The notes under the pieces are model-generated. The model saw only the letters and a list, made by a program, of their open reading frames with translations. It searched no databases and had not been told where the DNA came from. Source: Terriglobia bacterium (lineage in GTDB: Bacteria > Acidobacteriota > Terriglobia > UBA7540). Taken from it: a stretch of DNA of 40,099 bases. Made by a program: the position numbers and the translations under genes. Shown one piece after another: positions 7,925-16,091 of this stretch. The stretch is taken from assembly GCA_020073545.1 (NCBI GenBank), contig JAIQEZ010000030.1, forward strand, positions 1 through 40,099, given 5' to 3'. Positions within the stretch are counted from its first letter, which is position 1; the number at the start of each line of letters is the position of its first letter.

Positions 7925-8682
7925 GAGCGTTGAGCCTGGGATGCAGGCGTTGCGAGCGCCTTTTCGATCTCCGCCGCGATGGCGTCGGCCGCGGCCGCGG
8001 GATCCGAAGCCCCGGTGATGGGCCGTCCAATGACCAGATAGTCCGCACCCGCGCGGATGGCGCTCTCGGGAGTGGCGATGCGCGTCTGATCGTCACTCGC
8101 GGCCGTCACCGGCCTGACGCCAGGCGTGACGATGAGGAAGTTGGGGCCACACGCTCTTCGAATCGCCGTGATTTCACGTGGCGAGGCCACGACGCCGTCC
8201 AGCCCCGCCTTTTGCGCGAGCCGCGCCAGCCGAACCACGACTTCCTCCGGAGATCCCTGGAAGCCCACCTCTGCCAGGTCCTCCGGGCCGAGGCTGGTCA
8301 GGACCGTGACTGCCAGCACCCGCGTGGGCGCCGCGACGGCCCGTGCGCCCTGAGTAGAGCGAACACCTTCCAGGGCGGCTTCCATCATCTTGCGCCCGCC
8401 GGAGGCGTGAACGTTCAGCAGGCTCACGCCTAGCATCGCCGCCTGGCGCGCTGCAGCGCGTACCGTGTTGGGAATGTCGTGAAACTTGAGATCGAGGAAT
8501 ACTCGTTCACCCGTGGCCACGAGGTAGCGTGCCAGCACCGGGCCTTCCGCCGTGAACACTTCCGACCCAACCTTGAACATCCCCACGTGGCCGTGGAGTT
8601 TTTGCGCGACGCATAGACCGGCTTCCGCGCTCGGAACATCCAGCGCCACAATGATTTTTTCCCACGCAGGCATCGCCGCCAT
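7921..8682 (-). CDS. pyrF: orotidine-5'-phosphate decarboxylase
   Basis: 253 residues, group I OMP decarboxylase TIM barrel. It makes UMP from OMP. The catalytic motif FLDLKFHDIPNTV with the essential Lys is near residues 61-73, IVALDVPS gives the first strand Asp, and VTPGVRP and YLVIGRPITGA mark the phosphate site. ATG 8682 and a second ATG three codons on (MAAMPAW) are both usable. It precedes pyrE with a 4-nt overlap. Upstream lies a degenerate intergenic repeat. Confidence 0.95.
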   Translation of the reverse strand: MAAMPAWEKIIVALDVPSAEAGLCVAQKLHGHVGMFKVGSEVFTAEGPVLARYLVATGERVFLDLKFHDIPNTVRAAARQAAMLGVSLLNVHASGGRKMMEAALEGVRSTQGARAVAAPTRVLAVTVLTSLGPEDLAEVGFQGSPEEVVVRLARLAQKAGLDGVVASPREITAIRRACGPNFLIVTPGVRPVTAASDDQTRIATPESAIRAGADYLVIGRPITGASDPAAAADAIAAEIEKALATPASQAQRS

Positions 8683-8709
8683 TTTAGCAGGTTGCTGAAG
8701 AATCCGGAT

Positions 8710-8768
8710 GTCAATCTGAGCGAAGAGACTGCGGCGCTTCTTCGCCCGCAGAGCGTGCTCAGGATGAC
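8710..8768. repeat. degenerate intergenic palindrome (CTGAGC...GCTCAGGATGAC)
   Basis: GTCAATCTGAGC (8710-8721) pairs with GCTCAGGATGAC (8757-8768) at 10 of 12 positions. A nested CTGCGG (8729-8734)/CCGCAG (8746-8751) stem lies inside. The outline resembles the dispersed palindromes ending in CTCAGGATGAC that I associate with environmental bacterial genomes, but only one copy is in this window. It sits directly upstream of pyrF. Confidence 0.5.
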
Positions 8769-8798
8769 CACGGGCGTGTTGAGAACAGTGGCGGACGT

Positions 8799-9365
8799 CT
8801 ACTTTTCGGCGACGCCCCCGTCACCGAAGAGTCCGCGGAATTCGTCTGAGGATTTTCGCAGCGCCAACCAGTCTGGAAGCAGGTCCGGGGTTTCCAGCCA
8901 CACCTGGAACCACCGGGAGATCTCCTGCTTCTCGTGGCGCTTCTGCGGCTGCACACGCGGGTTTGCCGCGAGGCTCTGCGCGCGCAGCTTGCCCTTCTTC
9001 ACCAGCGCGCGGACCAAAGCCGTGCCGATGTGATCTGTCGCGCTGAGATACTCGCGATAAATGGCATCGAGGTTCCGCAGGGATCGTTCCGCGCTGGCCA
9101 GATCGTGAAATTCCAATAGGCCCTTGAGCCGGCTCGCGTAGGGCTCCTCCATGGCCGGGGCGGAGTAGCGGTCCTCGTACTGGACTTGGCAGCCGGCCTC
9201 CCGCAGGACCGCCGCGATGTAAGCCAGAGAGGTGTTGTCGCGGGGGCCAAGTCGGCGCCGAAGGTCGTTGCGGATAGCGCGCAGTTTTTCCCAATCGACG
9301 CGCTGCAGGTTTTGCGCTCGGCAGTAATCAAGAATGACCTGCTTCTTGCTCAATCTGGCAGACAC
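8799..9365 (-). CDS. hypothetical protein, mostly helical
   Basis: 188 residues with no family I recognise. No signal peptide or membrane segment is seen. The composition is charged, with predicted helices. Notable stretches are RAIRNDLRRRLGPRDNTSLAY near residues 30-50 and a basic segment KKGKLRAQSLAANPRVQPQKRHEKQE near 118-143. The last third is Trp-rich (SRWFQVWLETPDLLPDWL). It lies 18 nt downstream of mltG on the same strand, so it is probably co-transcribed with ruvX-mltG. The start at 9365 is ATG. Codon use looks like that of its neighbours, so it is likely a real gene. Confidence 0.7.
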   Translation of the reverse strand: MSARLSKKQVILDYCRAQNLQRVDWEKLRAIRNDLRRRLGPRDNTSLAYIAAVLREAGCQVQYEDRYSAPAMEEPYASRLKGLLEFHDLASAERSLRNLDAIYREYLSATDHIGTALVRALVKKGKLRAQSLAANPRVQPQKRHEKQEISRWFQVWLETPDLLPDWLALRKSSDEFRGLFGDGGVAEK

Positions 9366-9383
9366 TTTCCTGGACGGACCGCC

Positions 9384-10460
9384 TCATGGGGTTTGGCCGC
9401 GACGCCGTGGTGTTGAGGACTTGTCCGACGGGCCGGGCTTTTGCAGAGCGGCGTGCCGCAGCGCCGCGAGTTCCCGCCTGTATCGTGCCACGTTCCGCTG
9501 GTGTTCGGAAAGGGTTGGGGCGAAGATGTGCCCTCCGTGATTATTACTTACAAAGTAGAGTGCGTCGCCGTCTGCCGGGTGCAATACCGCGCGCACCGAG
9601 ACTTCCCCGGGACTGGCAACGGGTCCCGGGGGCAAGCCTGCACGCCGGTAGGTATTGAAAGGCGAGTCGAAGTTGAGATCGGCAGCGGTGATGGAGCCGC
9701 CCGAAGGGTGGTCGAGCCGCACGGCGTAGATCACGGTAGGGTCGGCCTGCAACGCCATGCCCTTTTCGAGCCGGCGCGCGAAAACACCTGCCACCACCGG
9801 ACGTTCCGCAGGGTCTGGAGTCTCCTTCTCAACCAACGAGGCCAGCGTAATCACTTCGTGCAGTTTCTCCGAGCCTGGACCAAGTTCGTCGTGGAACCTC
9901 GTTTGGAGTATGTGCCGAAAGCGGGCCAGCATCGTGGCCACGACCGTCGCGGCGTTCGCACGCCGCGGGAACCGGTACGTATCCGGGAAGAGGTAACCTT
10001 CCAGAGAGGGCGCGTAGGGATCAAGATCGCGGATCAGCGCAGTCTGCTGGGTGGTGCGCAGGAAATCGGCAGGATTCAAGCCCAGGCGTTCCTCGAAAAT
10101 GCGCGCCATGTCGAATCGGTCTGAGCCTTCGGGAATCACGACCTGATTGAGATAAACATCTCCCTGAATCAATTTGTGGTAAACATCGATGGGGCGCAAC
10201 GGCCGGTCGAAGAGGTAATCACCGGCCTTGAGATGATTGTGCGTCCGTCTAATCCAGTAGCGAGCGAGAAAAGGAATCCTATGCGCGAGCACGCCCCGCG
10301 CCGCGAGGAGGTCGGCGATGGAGGGGGCGTCGCTGCCGGGCTCAATTTCTACAGTCAGACTACCCGTGAAGCCCTGGTAGGGATGGTAGAGGTCGTACAC
10401 CACCCAGGCCGCACCCAACAAGCCCAGCACGACAGCCACCGCTGCGAGTATGCGTTTCAT
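9384..10460 (-). CDS. mltG: endolytic murein transglycosylase MltG
   Basis: 358 residues. One N-terminal membrane anchor (about 4-24) is followed by the YceG-like periplasmic domain. It cuts nascent peptidoglycan strands and is thought to release them from the synthetic complex. The active-site region LASLVEKETPDPAERPVVAGVF with the catalytic Glu is near residues 217-238, and ADPTVIYA and DSPFNTYRRAGLPPGPVASPG are classic family blocks. The C-terminal Ser/Pro/Arg-rich tail of about 20 residues is variable. The ATG overlaps the ruvX stop by 4 nt; ruvX-mltG linkage is common in bacteria. Confidence 0.95.
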   Translation of the reverse strand: MKRILAAVAVVLGLLGAAWVVYDLYHPYQGFTGSLTVEIEPGSDAPSIADLLAARGVLAHRIPFLARYWIRRTHNHLKAGDYLFDRPLRPIDVYHKLIQGDVYLNQVVIPEGSDRFDMARIFEERLGLNPADFLRTTQQTALIRDLDPYAPSLEGYLFPDTYRFPRRANAATVVATMLARFRHILQTRFHDELGPGSEKLHEVITLASLVEKETPDPAERPVVAGVFARRLEKGMALQADPTVIYAVRLDHPSGGSITAADLNFDSPFNTYRRAGLPPGPVASPGEVSVRAVLHPADGDALYFVSNNHGGHIFAPTLSEHQRNVARYRRELAALRHAALQKPGPSDKSSTPRRRGQTP

Positions 10461-10945
10461 TCCTCCGCTCCACCTTGTCGGTTGCGCTCGTTTTCAAGGA
10501 AATCAAGATAACTCTGCAGGAGCAAGACGGCCGCCACGCGGTCCACCGCACGCTGCCGCTTGCCGATGCTCATTCCGGATTCGCGCAGGGTGCGATTCGC
10601 CTCCGCGCTGGTCAGCCGCTCGTCCCACAAGTCCACGGGGCACGGCAGGCGCTGCCGAAGTTTCTCCGCGAATTCCGCGACGCGTTGCGACATGCTGGTC
10701 TCGCCGCCTCGGTGACCGATGGGATTTCCCACCAGCACGCGCTCCACCGAGTATTCCTCCGCGAGCGCGCGCAGGCGCTCCAGATCGTCGGCAAGGCGCG
10801 TCCGTTCAAGCGTAGGCAACCCCTGCGCCGTAATGCCGAGCGCGTCGGATACGGCCAAGCCCATACGCTTGGTGCCGAAATCAATTCCTAAGATCCGTCG
10901 ACTCACGATAGTGTTCAGCCTGGCGACGAGAGACGTTGTCAGCAT
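10457..10945 (-). CDS. ruvX: putative Holliday junction resolvase / pre-16S rRNA nuclease YqgF
   Basis: 162 residues, RNase H-like fold. The first catalytic Asp lies in RILGIDFGTKRMGLAVSD, followed by LVGNPIGHRGGETSMSQRV, WDERLTSAEANRTL and DRVAAVLLLQSYLD. YqgF proteins process the 5' end of 16S rRNA or resolve junctions. Family members usually begin a few residues before RILG, so a GTG at 10906 (VSRRILGI) may be the true start; neither start has a strong Shine-Dalgarno. The 194 nt upstream hold no gene. Confidence 0.9.
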   Translation of the reverse strand: MLTTSLVARLNTIVSRRILGIDFGTKRMGLAVSDALGITAQGLPTLERTRLADDLERLRALAEEYSVERVLVGNPIGHRGGETSMSQRVAEFAEKLRQRLPCPVDLWDERLTSAEANRTLRESGMSIGKRQRAVDRVAAVLLLQSYLDFLENERNRQGGAEE

Positions 10946-11139
10946 TTTCCGTCACGACCCGGAGATGCCACCTTCGTCGCAGCCGCCCGAATCCGATGAT
11001 ACACCCATCAGCCAAACTCACGGGAGGTTCGCGGCAGCCGCCCCAGCCAAGTGGCGCGCTTCCGCCTGTCACGGTGAAAGGGATTGATCAGTCGCTGCGG
11101 GTTAACGCGCCGGGTTCCAGGGTGTGAGGCGGGCGCAGG

Positions 11140-11742
11140 TCAGCTCGAAACTTCGGCAGTCTCGGTCGCGGAGTCGGGCAGATGTACGGGCCGGTCGGCC
11201 AAGTCCAACGTCACGGCCTTTTCGTTGCAGGAGGCGTAGCGGTCACAGCGCAAGCAATCGCGCCAGACTTTGGTGGGAAACCTCTCGCGTGGGACTTCGC
11301 GAAACCCCAGCTTCTCAAAGAACGTGGGAGCCACGGTGAGCGCAAACACGGTCTTCAAGCCGAAGCCCTCGGCCTCAGCGAGCAGACACTCCATCACCTC
11401 GCGGCCGATGCCCTTGGACTTCAGGGCCGCGTCCACGCACAAAGAGCGGATTTCCGCAATCTCCTGGCTGTAAAGCTTGAGCGCGCCGCAGCCCGCTAGC
11501 TTGCCCTCCTCCTCGGCCACGGTGAACTCCCACACGTTTTCGTAAAGGTCGGTAAGCGTGCGCGGCAGCATGATGCGCTCGCCCGCGTAGTAGTTGATCA
11601 AACGGTGGAGGTCGGGCACATCACCGAGCTTAGCTTTGCGAATCGTCAGCAACCTTTCCTCTCTCTCGAGCCTTACGCCGATAGGCATCGGCGAGCGGCA
11701 CTGGACGAACCCATGTCGCACGGCCCAACTAAGCGTGCTCAT
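11140..11742 (-). CDS. GNAT N-acetyltransferase, probable short N-acetylglutamate synthase
   Basis: 200 residues. GNAT fold with the acetyl-CoA loop SKGIGREVM (about residues 88-96) and the FFEKLGFREVPRERFP end block. The C-terminal part has a Cys cluster, WRDCLRCDRYASC, seen in stand-alone ArgA-type acetyltransferases. It follows argF with a 14-nt overlap at the end of an argCBDF operon that otherwise lacks the enzyme making N-acetylglutamate, which supports an ArgA role. The ATG at 11742 is chosen; an ATG at 11688 (MPIGVRLE) is nearer the conserved domain. Another GNAT substrate cannot be excluded. Confidence 0.8.
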   Translation of the reverse strand: MSTLSWAVRHGFVQCRSPMPIGVRLEREERLLTIRKAKLGDVPDLHRLINYYAGERIMLPRTLTDLYENVWEFTVAEEEGKLAGCGALKLYSQEIAEIRSLCVDAALKSKGIGREVMECLLAEAEGFGLKTVFALTVAPTFFEKLGFREVPRERFPTKVWRDCLRCDRYASCNEKAVTLDLADRPVHLPDSATETAEVSS

Positions 11743-12697
11743 CCTGCATAAGCAGAATCATGAGCGCCTTTTGAGCGTGCAAGCGGTTCTCCGCTTGGTC
11801 ATACACTACGGATTGTGTTGAATCGATGACCTCGTCGGTAACTTCCTGGCCCCGGTGAGCCGGAAGGCAGTGCATGAACACAGCAGCGGAATCGGCAGCG
11901 GCCATCAGGTCTTTGGTCACGCGGTAAGGCGCGAAGACCTGTGACCGCATGTGCGCCGCGTATTCCTGTCCCATGCTGGTCCAGACGTCTGCATAAACCG
12001 CCTGAGCGCCCGCCACGGCACGAACCGGGTCATGCAAGGCCTCGACAGTCGCGCCGGTTTCAGTCGCGAAAGCGCGGGCGGCCTCCAAGACCTCCGACTT
12101 CGGCTCATATCCAGGCGGCGTCGCCACGCGAATGGACACGCCGAGCTTTGCGCCCATGATCATCAGCGAGTGAGATACGTTGTTGCCGTCCCCGACGAAA
12201 GCCAGTTTCAATCCTTTCAGGCTGCCGAATTTTTCGTGCAGGGTAAAGAAATCCGCCAGCGCCTGGCACGGGTGGAAGAGGTCGGTCAGGGCATTGATGA
12301 CGGGGATGGAAGCATTCGCGGCCAGCTCCAGCACGGACTCGTGCGCAAAGGTCCGCGCCACGATGCCGTGCACCCACCGCTCGAGGTTGCGGGCAATGTC
12401 CTTGATGGCTTCGCGCTCGCCCAGGCGCGGCTTGGTGTGGTCCAGGTAGACGGCAAAGCCGCCCAGGCTGGTCATGCCGACCTCGAAGGTGGTGCGGGTT
12501 CGCAGCGAGGGCTTCTCGAAAATCATCGCCAGTTGCTTACCTCGCAGCGCCTGCGAAAACTCGCTGGGCGCAGCCTTCACCCGCTCCGAGAGGTCGAAGA
12601 TGAGCTTCAAGTCGTCGCGAGTCAGATCCTGATCGGCCAAGAGGTCCCGGACACTCAAGGTCTCCAGCTTCCTGATCGTCGCCATCACCGCCATCAT
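11729..12697 (-). CDS. argF: ornithine carbamoyltransferase
   Basis: 322 residues. It makes citrulline from ornithine and carbamoyl phosphate. The carbamoyl-phosphate loop reads FEKPSLRTRTTFEVG (SLRTR in place of STRTR), DLFHPCQALADFFTL is the OTCase signature (about 137-151), and MHCLPAHRGQEVTDEVID carries the ornithine-site Cys. VGDGNNVSHSL marks the second domain. These features favour ornithine over N-acetylornithine as substrate. The ATG at 12697 overlaps the argD stop as ATGA; a second ATG four codons on (MATIRKLE) is also usable. Confidence 0.93.
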   Translation of the reverse strand: MMAVMATIRKLETLSVRDLLADQDLTRDDLKLIFDLSERVKAAPSEFSQALRGKQLAMIFEKPSLRTRTTFEVGMTSLGGFAVYLDHTKPRLGEREAIKDIARNLERWVHGIVARTFAHESVLELAANASIPVINALTDLFHPCQALADFFTLHEKFGSLKGLKLAFVGDGNNVSHSLMIMGAKLGVSIRVATPPGYEPKSEVLEAARAFATETGATVEALHDPVRAVAGAQAVYADVWTSMGQEYAAHMRSQVFAPYRVTKDLMAAADSAAVFMHCLPAHRGQEVTDEVIDSTQSVVYDQAENRLHAQKALMILLMQDEHA

Positions 12698-13926
12698 GCG
12701 TTTACCCCCTTCATCGCGGCCGCCGGCGCCAGAGCTGCCAGGATCGGCCGTAGCACCGCAACCAATTCGTCAACATGCTTCGGTTCGATAATCAAAGGCG
12801 GGAGGAAGCGCAGCACCTTCTCCTGCGTGCAATTCATCAGCACGCCCGCTTCCAGCCCCTGCCGCACCACGGACTTTCCGGACGTCACGAGTTCCACCGC
12901 CATCATCAATCCGTCGCCGCGCACTTCCCGGATCACCGGAAGCTCGGCGCGCAACCTTTCGAGCTGCGTGCGGAAATAGGCTCCCACCTCGCCGACGTGC
13001 GCAAGGAAACCGGGGCGCTCGAGGATCTCCAGAACCTTCAGCGCCAGCCGGCACTGCAGTGGGCCGCCTCCGAACGTCGTCCCGTGCATGCCGGGAGAAA
13101 ATGCTTGGGCAACTTCTTCGCGCGCCAGGATGGCCGCCAGCGGCAGCCCCGCGGCCAGAGGCTTGGCCACTACTACGACGTCCGGGTGCAAACCGAATTT
13201 TGTGAAGGCAAAGAAGCGCCCGGTACGCCCGAGCCCGCACTGAATCTCATCGCAGATCAACAGTGCGCCGTGGGCGCGGCAAAGCTCTGCAGTAGCCTTC
13301 AGGAAATCTTCACGAACTTCCACCACGCCGCCCTCGCCCTGAATCACTTCCAACAGCAGCGCGGCGACTCTCGCCGTGAAGCTTTCCCGCAAGTGGGCAA
13401 TATCGTTCTGGCGAACGAACCGGACTCCCGGCACCAGCGGCTCGAAAGGCTGGCGATACTTCTTCGGCCAAGTCGCCGAAAGCGCGCCAAACGTGCGGCC
13501 GTGAAAGGAGTTCTCGAGGGCCAGGATTTCATAACGCTCGAAGGGCTCGGCGGCCGCCTGCTTCCGAGCGTAAGCGCGGGCCAGCTTCATCGCCCCGTCG
13601 ATCGCTTCCGTACCGCTGTTCGCAAAGAACGCGCGATCCATGCCAGAGAGGCGTGTGAGTTTCTCTGCCAACGGCGCTTGATAGGGGTGGTAGAGCAGGT
13701 TAGAAACGTGCAAGATGGTTTCTGCTTCGTCGCGGAGAGCTGCCATGATTTCCGGGTGAGCGTAGCCCAGAGAATTGACCGCCAAGCCGCCGAGGAAATC
13801 CAGATACTTCTTCCCGTTCTCGTCGTAGAGGTAGCAGCCCTCACCCCGCACGGCCAGGATCGGCAGCCGATCGTAGGTGGGAATCAGCACGCGCTTTTCG
13901 AGTTCGGCAATCAGCTCGCGAGTCAT
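12694..13926 (-). CDS. argD: acetylornithine aminotransferase
   Basis: 410 residues, class III PLP aminotransferase. It converts N-acetylglutamate semialdehyde to N-acetylornithine. The motif FANSGTEAIDGAMKLARAY (about 102-120), FHGRTFGALSAT, LLICDEIQCGLGRTG and the PLP-lysine region VVVAKPLAAGLPLAAI are present. The start at ATG 13926 overlaps the argB stop by one base (TGATG). An upstream extension to 14154 is open but only mirrors argB in another frame. It is the third gene of argC-B-D-F. Confidence 0.94.
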   Translation of the reverse strand: MTRELIAELEKRVLIPTYDRLPILAVRGEGCYLYDENGKKYLDFLGGLAVNSLGYAHPEIMAALRDEAETILHVSNLLYHPYQAPLAEKLTRLSGMDRAFFANSGTEAIDGAMKLARAYARKQAAAEPFERYEILALENSFHGRTFGALSATWPKKYRQPFEPLVPGVRFVRQNDIAHLRESFTARVAALLLEVIQGEGGVVEVREDFLKATAELCRAHGALLICDEIQCGLGRTGRFFAFTKFGLHPDVVVVAKPLAAGLPLAAILAREEVAQAFSPGMHGTTFGGGPLQCRLALKVLEILERPGFLAHVGEVGAYFRTQLERLRAELPVIREVRGDGLMMAVELVTSGKSVVRQGLEAGVLMNCTQEKVLRFLPPLIIEPKHVDELVAVLRPILAALAPAAAMKGVNA

Positions 13927-14723
13927 CAGCCCTTCACAATCCGCGTCCCAGCGGTTTTCCCGTCCTGGATCGCGTGCAGCAGCACGTTCGGGGCGGCGGT
14001 GGAGAGGATGTCCACTTCGCCCACGTGATGGCGCAGCGTGCGCGCGCAGGAGAGCAGCTTCGGAATCATCCCGTCCCGGACCACGCCTTGGTGGATCAAG
14101 CCGCGGATCTCCCCGAGCCTCACGACAGGCAGCAGTCGTTTCTCGGCGTCCCAAACGCCGCCCGATTCGGTGAGGTAAAGCAGGCGGTCGGCCTTCAGCG
14201 CCACGGCCAGAGCCGCCGCCAGATCATCGGCGTTGATGTTCAGAAACTCGCCACGCGAGTTCACGCCCAAGCTGGCCACGACCGGGATCAAGCCACCGCG
14301 CAGGGCGATTTCCAGCACGTTGGTCTTGACTTTGTGCGGCCGGCCGACGAAGCCCAAATCTTTCCTGCTGCCATTCACGCCGACGGTCAGCTTGCGCGCG
14401 CGCACCAAGCTGCCGTCGCCACCGCAGACTCCCAGCGCGGACTGTCCCTGGCTTTCGAGTGCGGCCACCCACTGCTTGTTCACGAGGCCCGCCAGCACCA
14501 TCATCGCCACGTCCCGTGTGGCCGCACTGGTTACGCGCAGGCCGTGGTGAAACTCCGTGGACATGCCCAGGCGCTCGAGAGTGTGCGTCAGCAGCTTGCC
14601 GCCGCCGTGCACTAACACCACGGAGTGGCCGGCGCGGCAAAGCGCCGCAACTTGCCGCGCCAACTTCTTGCGGCCCTTCGGGTCCTCCGCGCCATGCCCG
14701 CCGATCTTGACCACCAATTTCAT
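13926..14723 (-). CDS. argB: acetylglutamate kinase
   Basis: 265 residues, amino acid kinase fold. It phosphorylates N-acetylglutamate. VVKIGGHG at the N-terminus, LVHGGGKLLTHTLERLG (about 37-53), NINADDLAAALAVALKADRLLYLTESGGV, and the DGMIPKLLSC region near residue 217 are family landmarks. There is no N-terminal helix extension of the kind often linked to arginine feedback inhibition. The ATG overlaps the argC stop by 4 nt. Confidence 0.95.
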   Translation of the reverse strand: MKLVVKIGGHGAEDPKGRKKLARQVAALCRAGHSVVLVHGGGKLLTHTLERLGMSTEFHHGLRVTSAATRDVAMMVLAGLVNKQWVAALESQGQSALGVCGGDGSLVRARKLTVGVNGSRKDLGFVGRPHKVKTNVLEIALRGGLIPVVASLGVNSRGEFLNINADDLAAALAVALKADRLLYLTESGGVWDAEKRLLPVVRLGEIRGLIHQGVVRDGMIPKLLSCARTLRHHVGEVDILSTAAPNVLLHAIQDGKTAGTRIVKG

Positions 14724-15829
14724 AACAGTCCCGTCTCTTGTGGGAAGCCAAACATCACGTTCATGTTCTGAACCGCCTGCCCCGCCGCACCCTTACCGAG
14801 GTTGTCGAGGGCGGAAACCAGGATCAATCTCCCCGTGGGCGCATCGAGTGCAAAGCCCAGATCCGCGTATTGCGTGTGCCCAACGCCCTGGATCTCCGGC
14901 AAGTTTCCGGCCGGATAAATGCGCACCAGGGGCGCAGCCGCGTAGAATTTCCTGAATAAAGCTTCCACTTCGCTCACTTCGCGCCGCGGCGAGAGGCGCA
15001 GATAAATCGTGCTCAGAATGCCGCGCGTGATCGGCAGAAGGTGGGGTGTGAAAATGAAATCCTTTTCCGCCAGATCAAGCGCCTCGAGCATTTCCGGCAC
15101 GTGTCGATGATTGAAAACGCCGTAGGCGCGCAAGTTCTCGTTGACTTCGGGGAAATGCACCTTCTCGCTGGGCGTGCGGCCGGCTCCGCTGGCACCGGAC
15201 TTCGAATCTGCGATGATCCCCGCGTGGCGGTCCACCCAGCCGGCCTGGAGGAGCGGGGCGAGCGCCAGAATGACGGACGTGGCGTAACAGCCAGGATTCG
15301 ATACCAGACGTGCCTTGGCTATCGTGGGCGCATGGAATTCCGGGATGCCGTAGACCGCTTCGGCCAATGCCTCCGCGGCGTGGTGATCGAAGCCGTACCA
15401 GCGCGTGTAAGCCTGGGAGTTCTTCAGCCGAAAAGCGCCACTCAGGTCCACGACGCGCAGGCCACTCTGCAACAGGGCTGGCACGACTTGGTGCGAAGTC
15501 TCGTGAGGAGTGGCGAGGAAAACCACATCGCAGCCGGAGGTGGCGACCTGTTCAGTGTCCAGGGGCTCACAGAAGACCGAAAACCGTCCGCGCAGTTTGG
15601 GATGAACCTGCTCAATCGCAAACGCCTTCTTGCCGTCCCTTCCGGACGACATCAGGCAGGTCACGGAAGCGAAAGGATGGCGGGCGAGGATAGTCAGGAG
15701 TTCGCCTCCCACGTAGCCGGTAGCGCCTACCACCGCGGCGTGAATCGCCGAATGGGTGGGCGATTTCGTGCCGCGCTGTTTGGAAGTTTTTGTCTCGACG
15801 GCTATGCTCAATGCCTTTTCGCACCCCAC
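14720..15829 (-). CDS. argC: N-acetyl-gamma-glutamyl-phosphate reductase
   Basis: 369 residues from GTG 15829. It reduces the ArgB product with NADPH. The Rossmann motif AVVGATGYVGGELLTIL starts near residue 32. The catalytic Cys is in VSNPGCYATSVILALAPL, and HRHVPEM marks the C-terminal domain. No ATG lies in frame near the conserved start; a TTG at 15811 is an alternative to the GTG. It is the first gene of the arginine operon, directly downstream of a good promoter and a palindrome that resembles ArgR boxes. Confidence 0.94.
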   Translation of the reverse strand: MGCEKALSIAVETKTSKQRGTKSPTHSAIHAAVVGATGYVGGELLTILARHPFASVTCLMSSGRDGKKAFAIEQVHPKLRGRFSVFCEPLDTEQVATSGCDVVFLATPHETSHQVVPALLQSGLRVVDLSGAFRLKNSQAYTRWYGFDHHAAEALAEAVYGIPEFHAPTIAKARLVSNPGCYATSVILALAPLLQAGWVDRHAGIIADSKSGASGAGRTPSEKVHFPEVNENLRAYGVFNHRHVPEMLEALDLAEKDFIFTPHLLPITRGILSTIYLRLSPRREVSEVEALFRKFYAAAPLVRIYPAGNLPEIQGVGHTQYADLGFALDAPTGRLILVSALDNLGKGAAGQAVQNMNVMFGFPQETGLL

Positions 15830-15842
15830 ATCCCGCTAAAGC

Positions 15843-15869
15843 ATATTTATACAGCGTGTGTATAAATAT
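15843..15869. promoter_or_regulatory. 27-bp palindrome, candidate ArgR operator
   Basis: ATATTTATACA (15843-15853) and TGTATAAATAT (15859-15869) are perfect reverse complements around a 5-nt spacer, giving an AT-rich island in GC-rich DNA. Each half resembles an ARG box: TGTATAAATATTCTT (15859-15873) matches the Bacillus-type TGAATAAAAATTCAA at 11 of 15 positions. It lies immediately downstream of the argC -10, over the expected transcript start, the place for a repressor. ArgR is a trimer-of-dimers binding paired boxes. No argR gene is in the window, so the regulator is inferred. Confidence 0.6.
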
Positions 15870-15874
15870 TCTTT

Positions 15875-15904
15875 TTTATAGCGGAAGCGCTGCTCTCCTG
15901 TCAA
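15875..15904 (-). promoter_or_regulatory. argCBDF promoter
   Basis: Read on the minus strand, TTGACA (15904-15899) is followed by an 18-nt spacer and TATAAA (15880-15875). The -35 is perfect and the -10 is five of six. The start would fall around 15867-15869, inside the palindrome, and about 38 nt upstream of the argC GTG. Confidence 0.7.
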
Positions 15905-16091
15905 GAAAAAACTCAATCCCCGGAAGGATTTGGCGGAGGGGCTGAACCGGCTTGACGAACCCGCCCGCCGGAAAAGTCCTTTGCTGCTCCGGCTGCGCTG
16001 ACGAAAAAGCGCGGCGCGACGGCGTCCCCTCAAGTATAATAACAGTTCCGGGCTGTACCAAACTGACGATCATCTTCTGGGAGGATTGGGA

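Noticed and set aside
8682-8714. TTGACA at 8714-8709 as a pyrF promoter
   Set aside because: No acceptable -10 at 16-18 nt, and the start would fall inside the coding region.
12775-14028. 417-codon plus-strand frame
   Set aside because: Antisense to argD; His/Gln/Arg-rich and without motifs.
13927-14154. N-terminal extension of argD
   Set aside because: Lies entirely inside argB in another frame; ATG 13926 gives the family's normal length and a TGATG junction.
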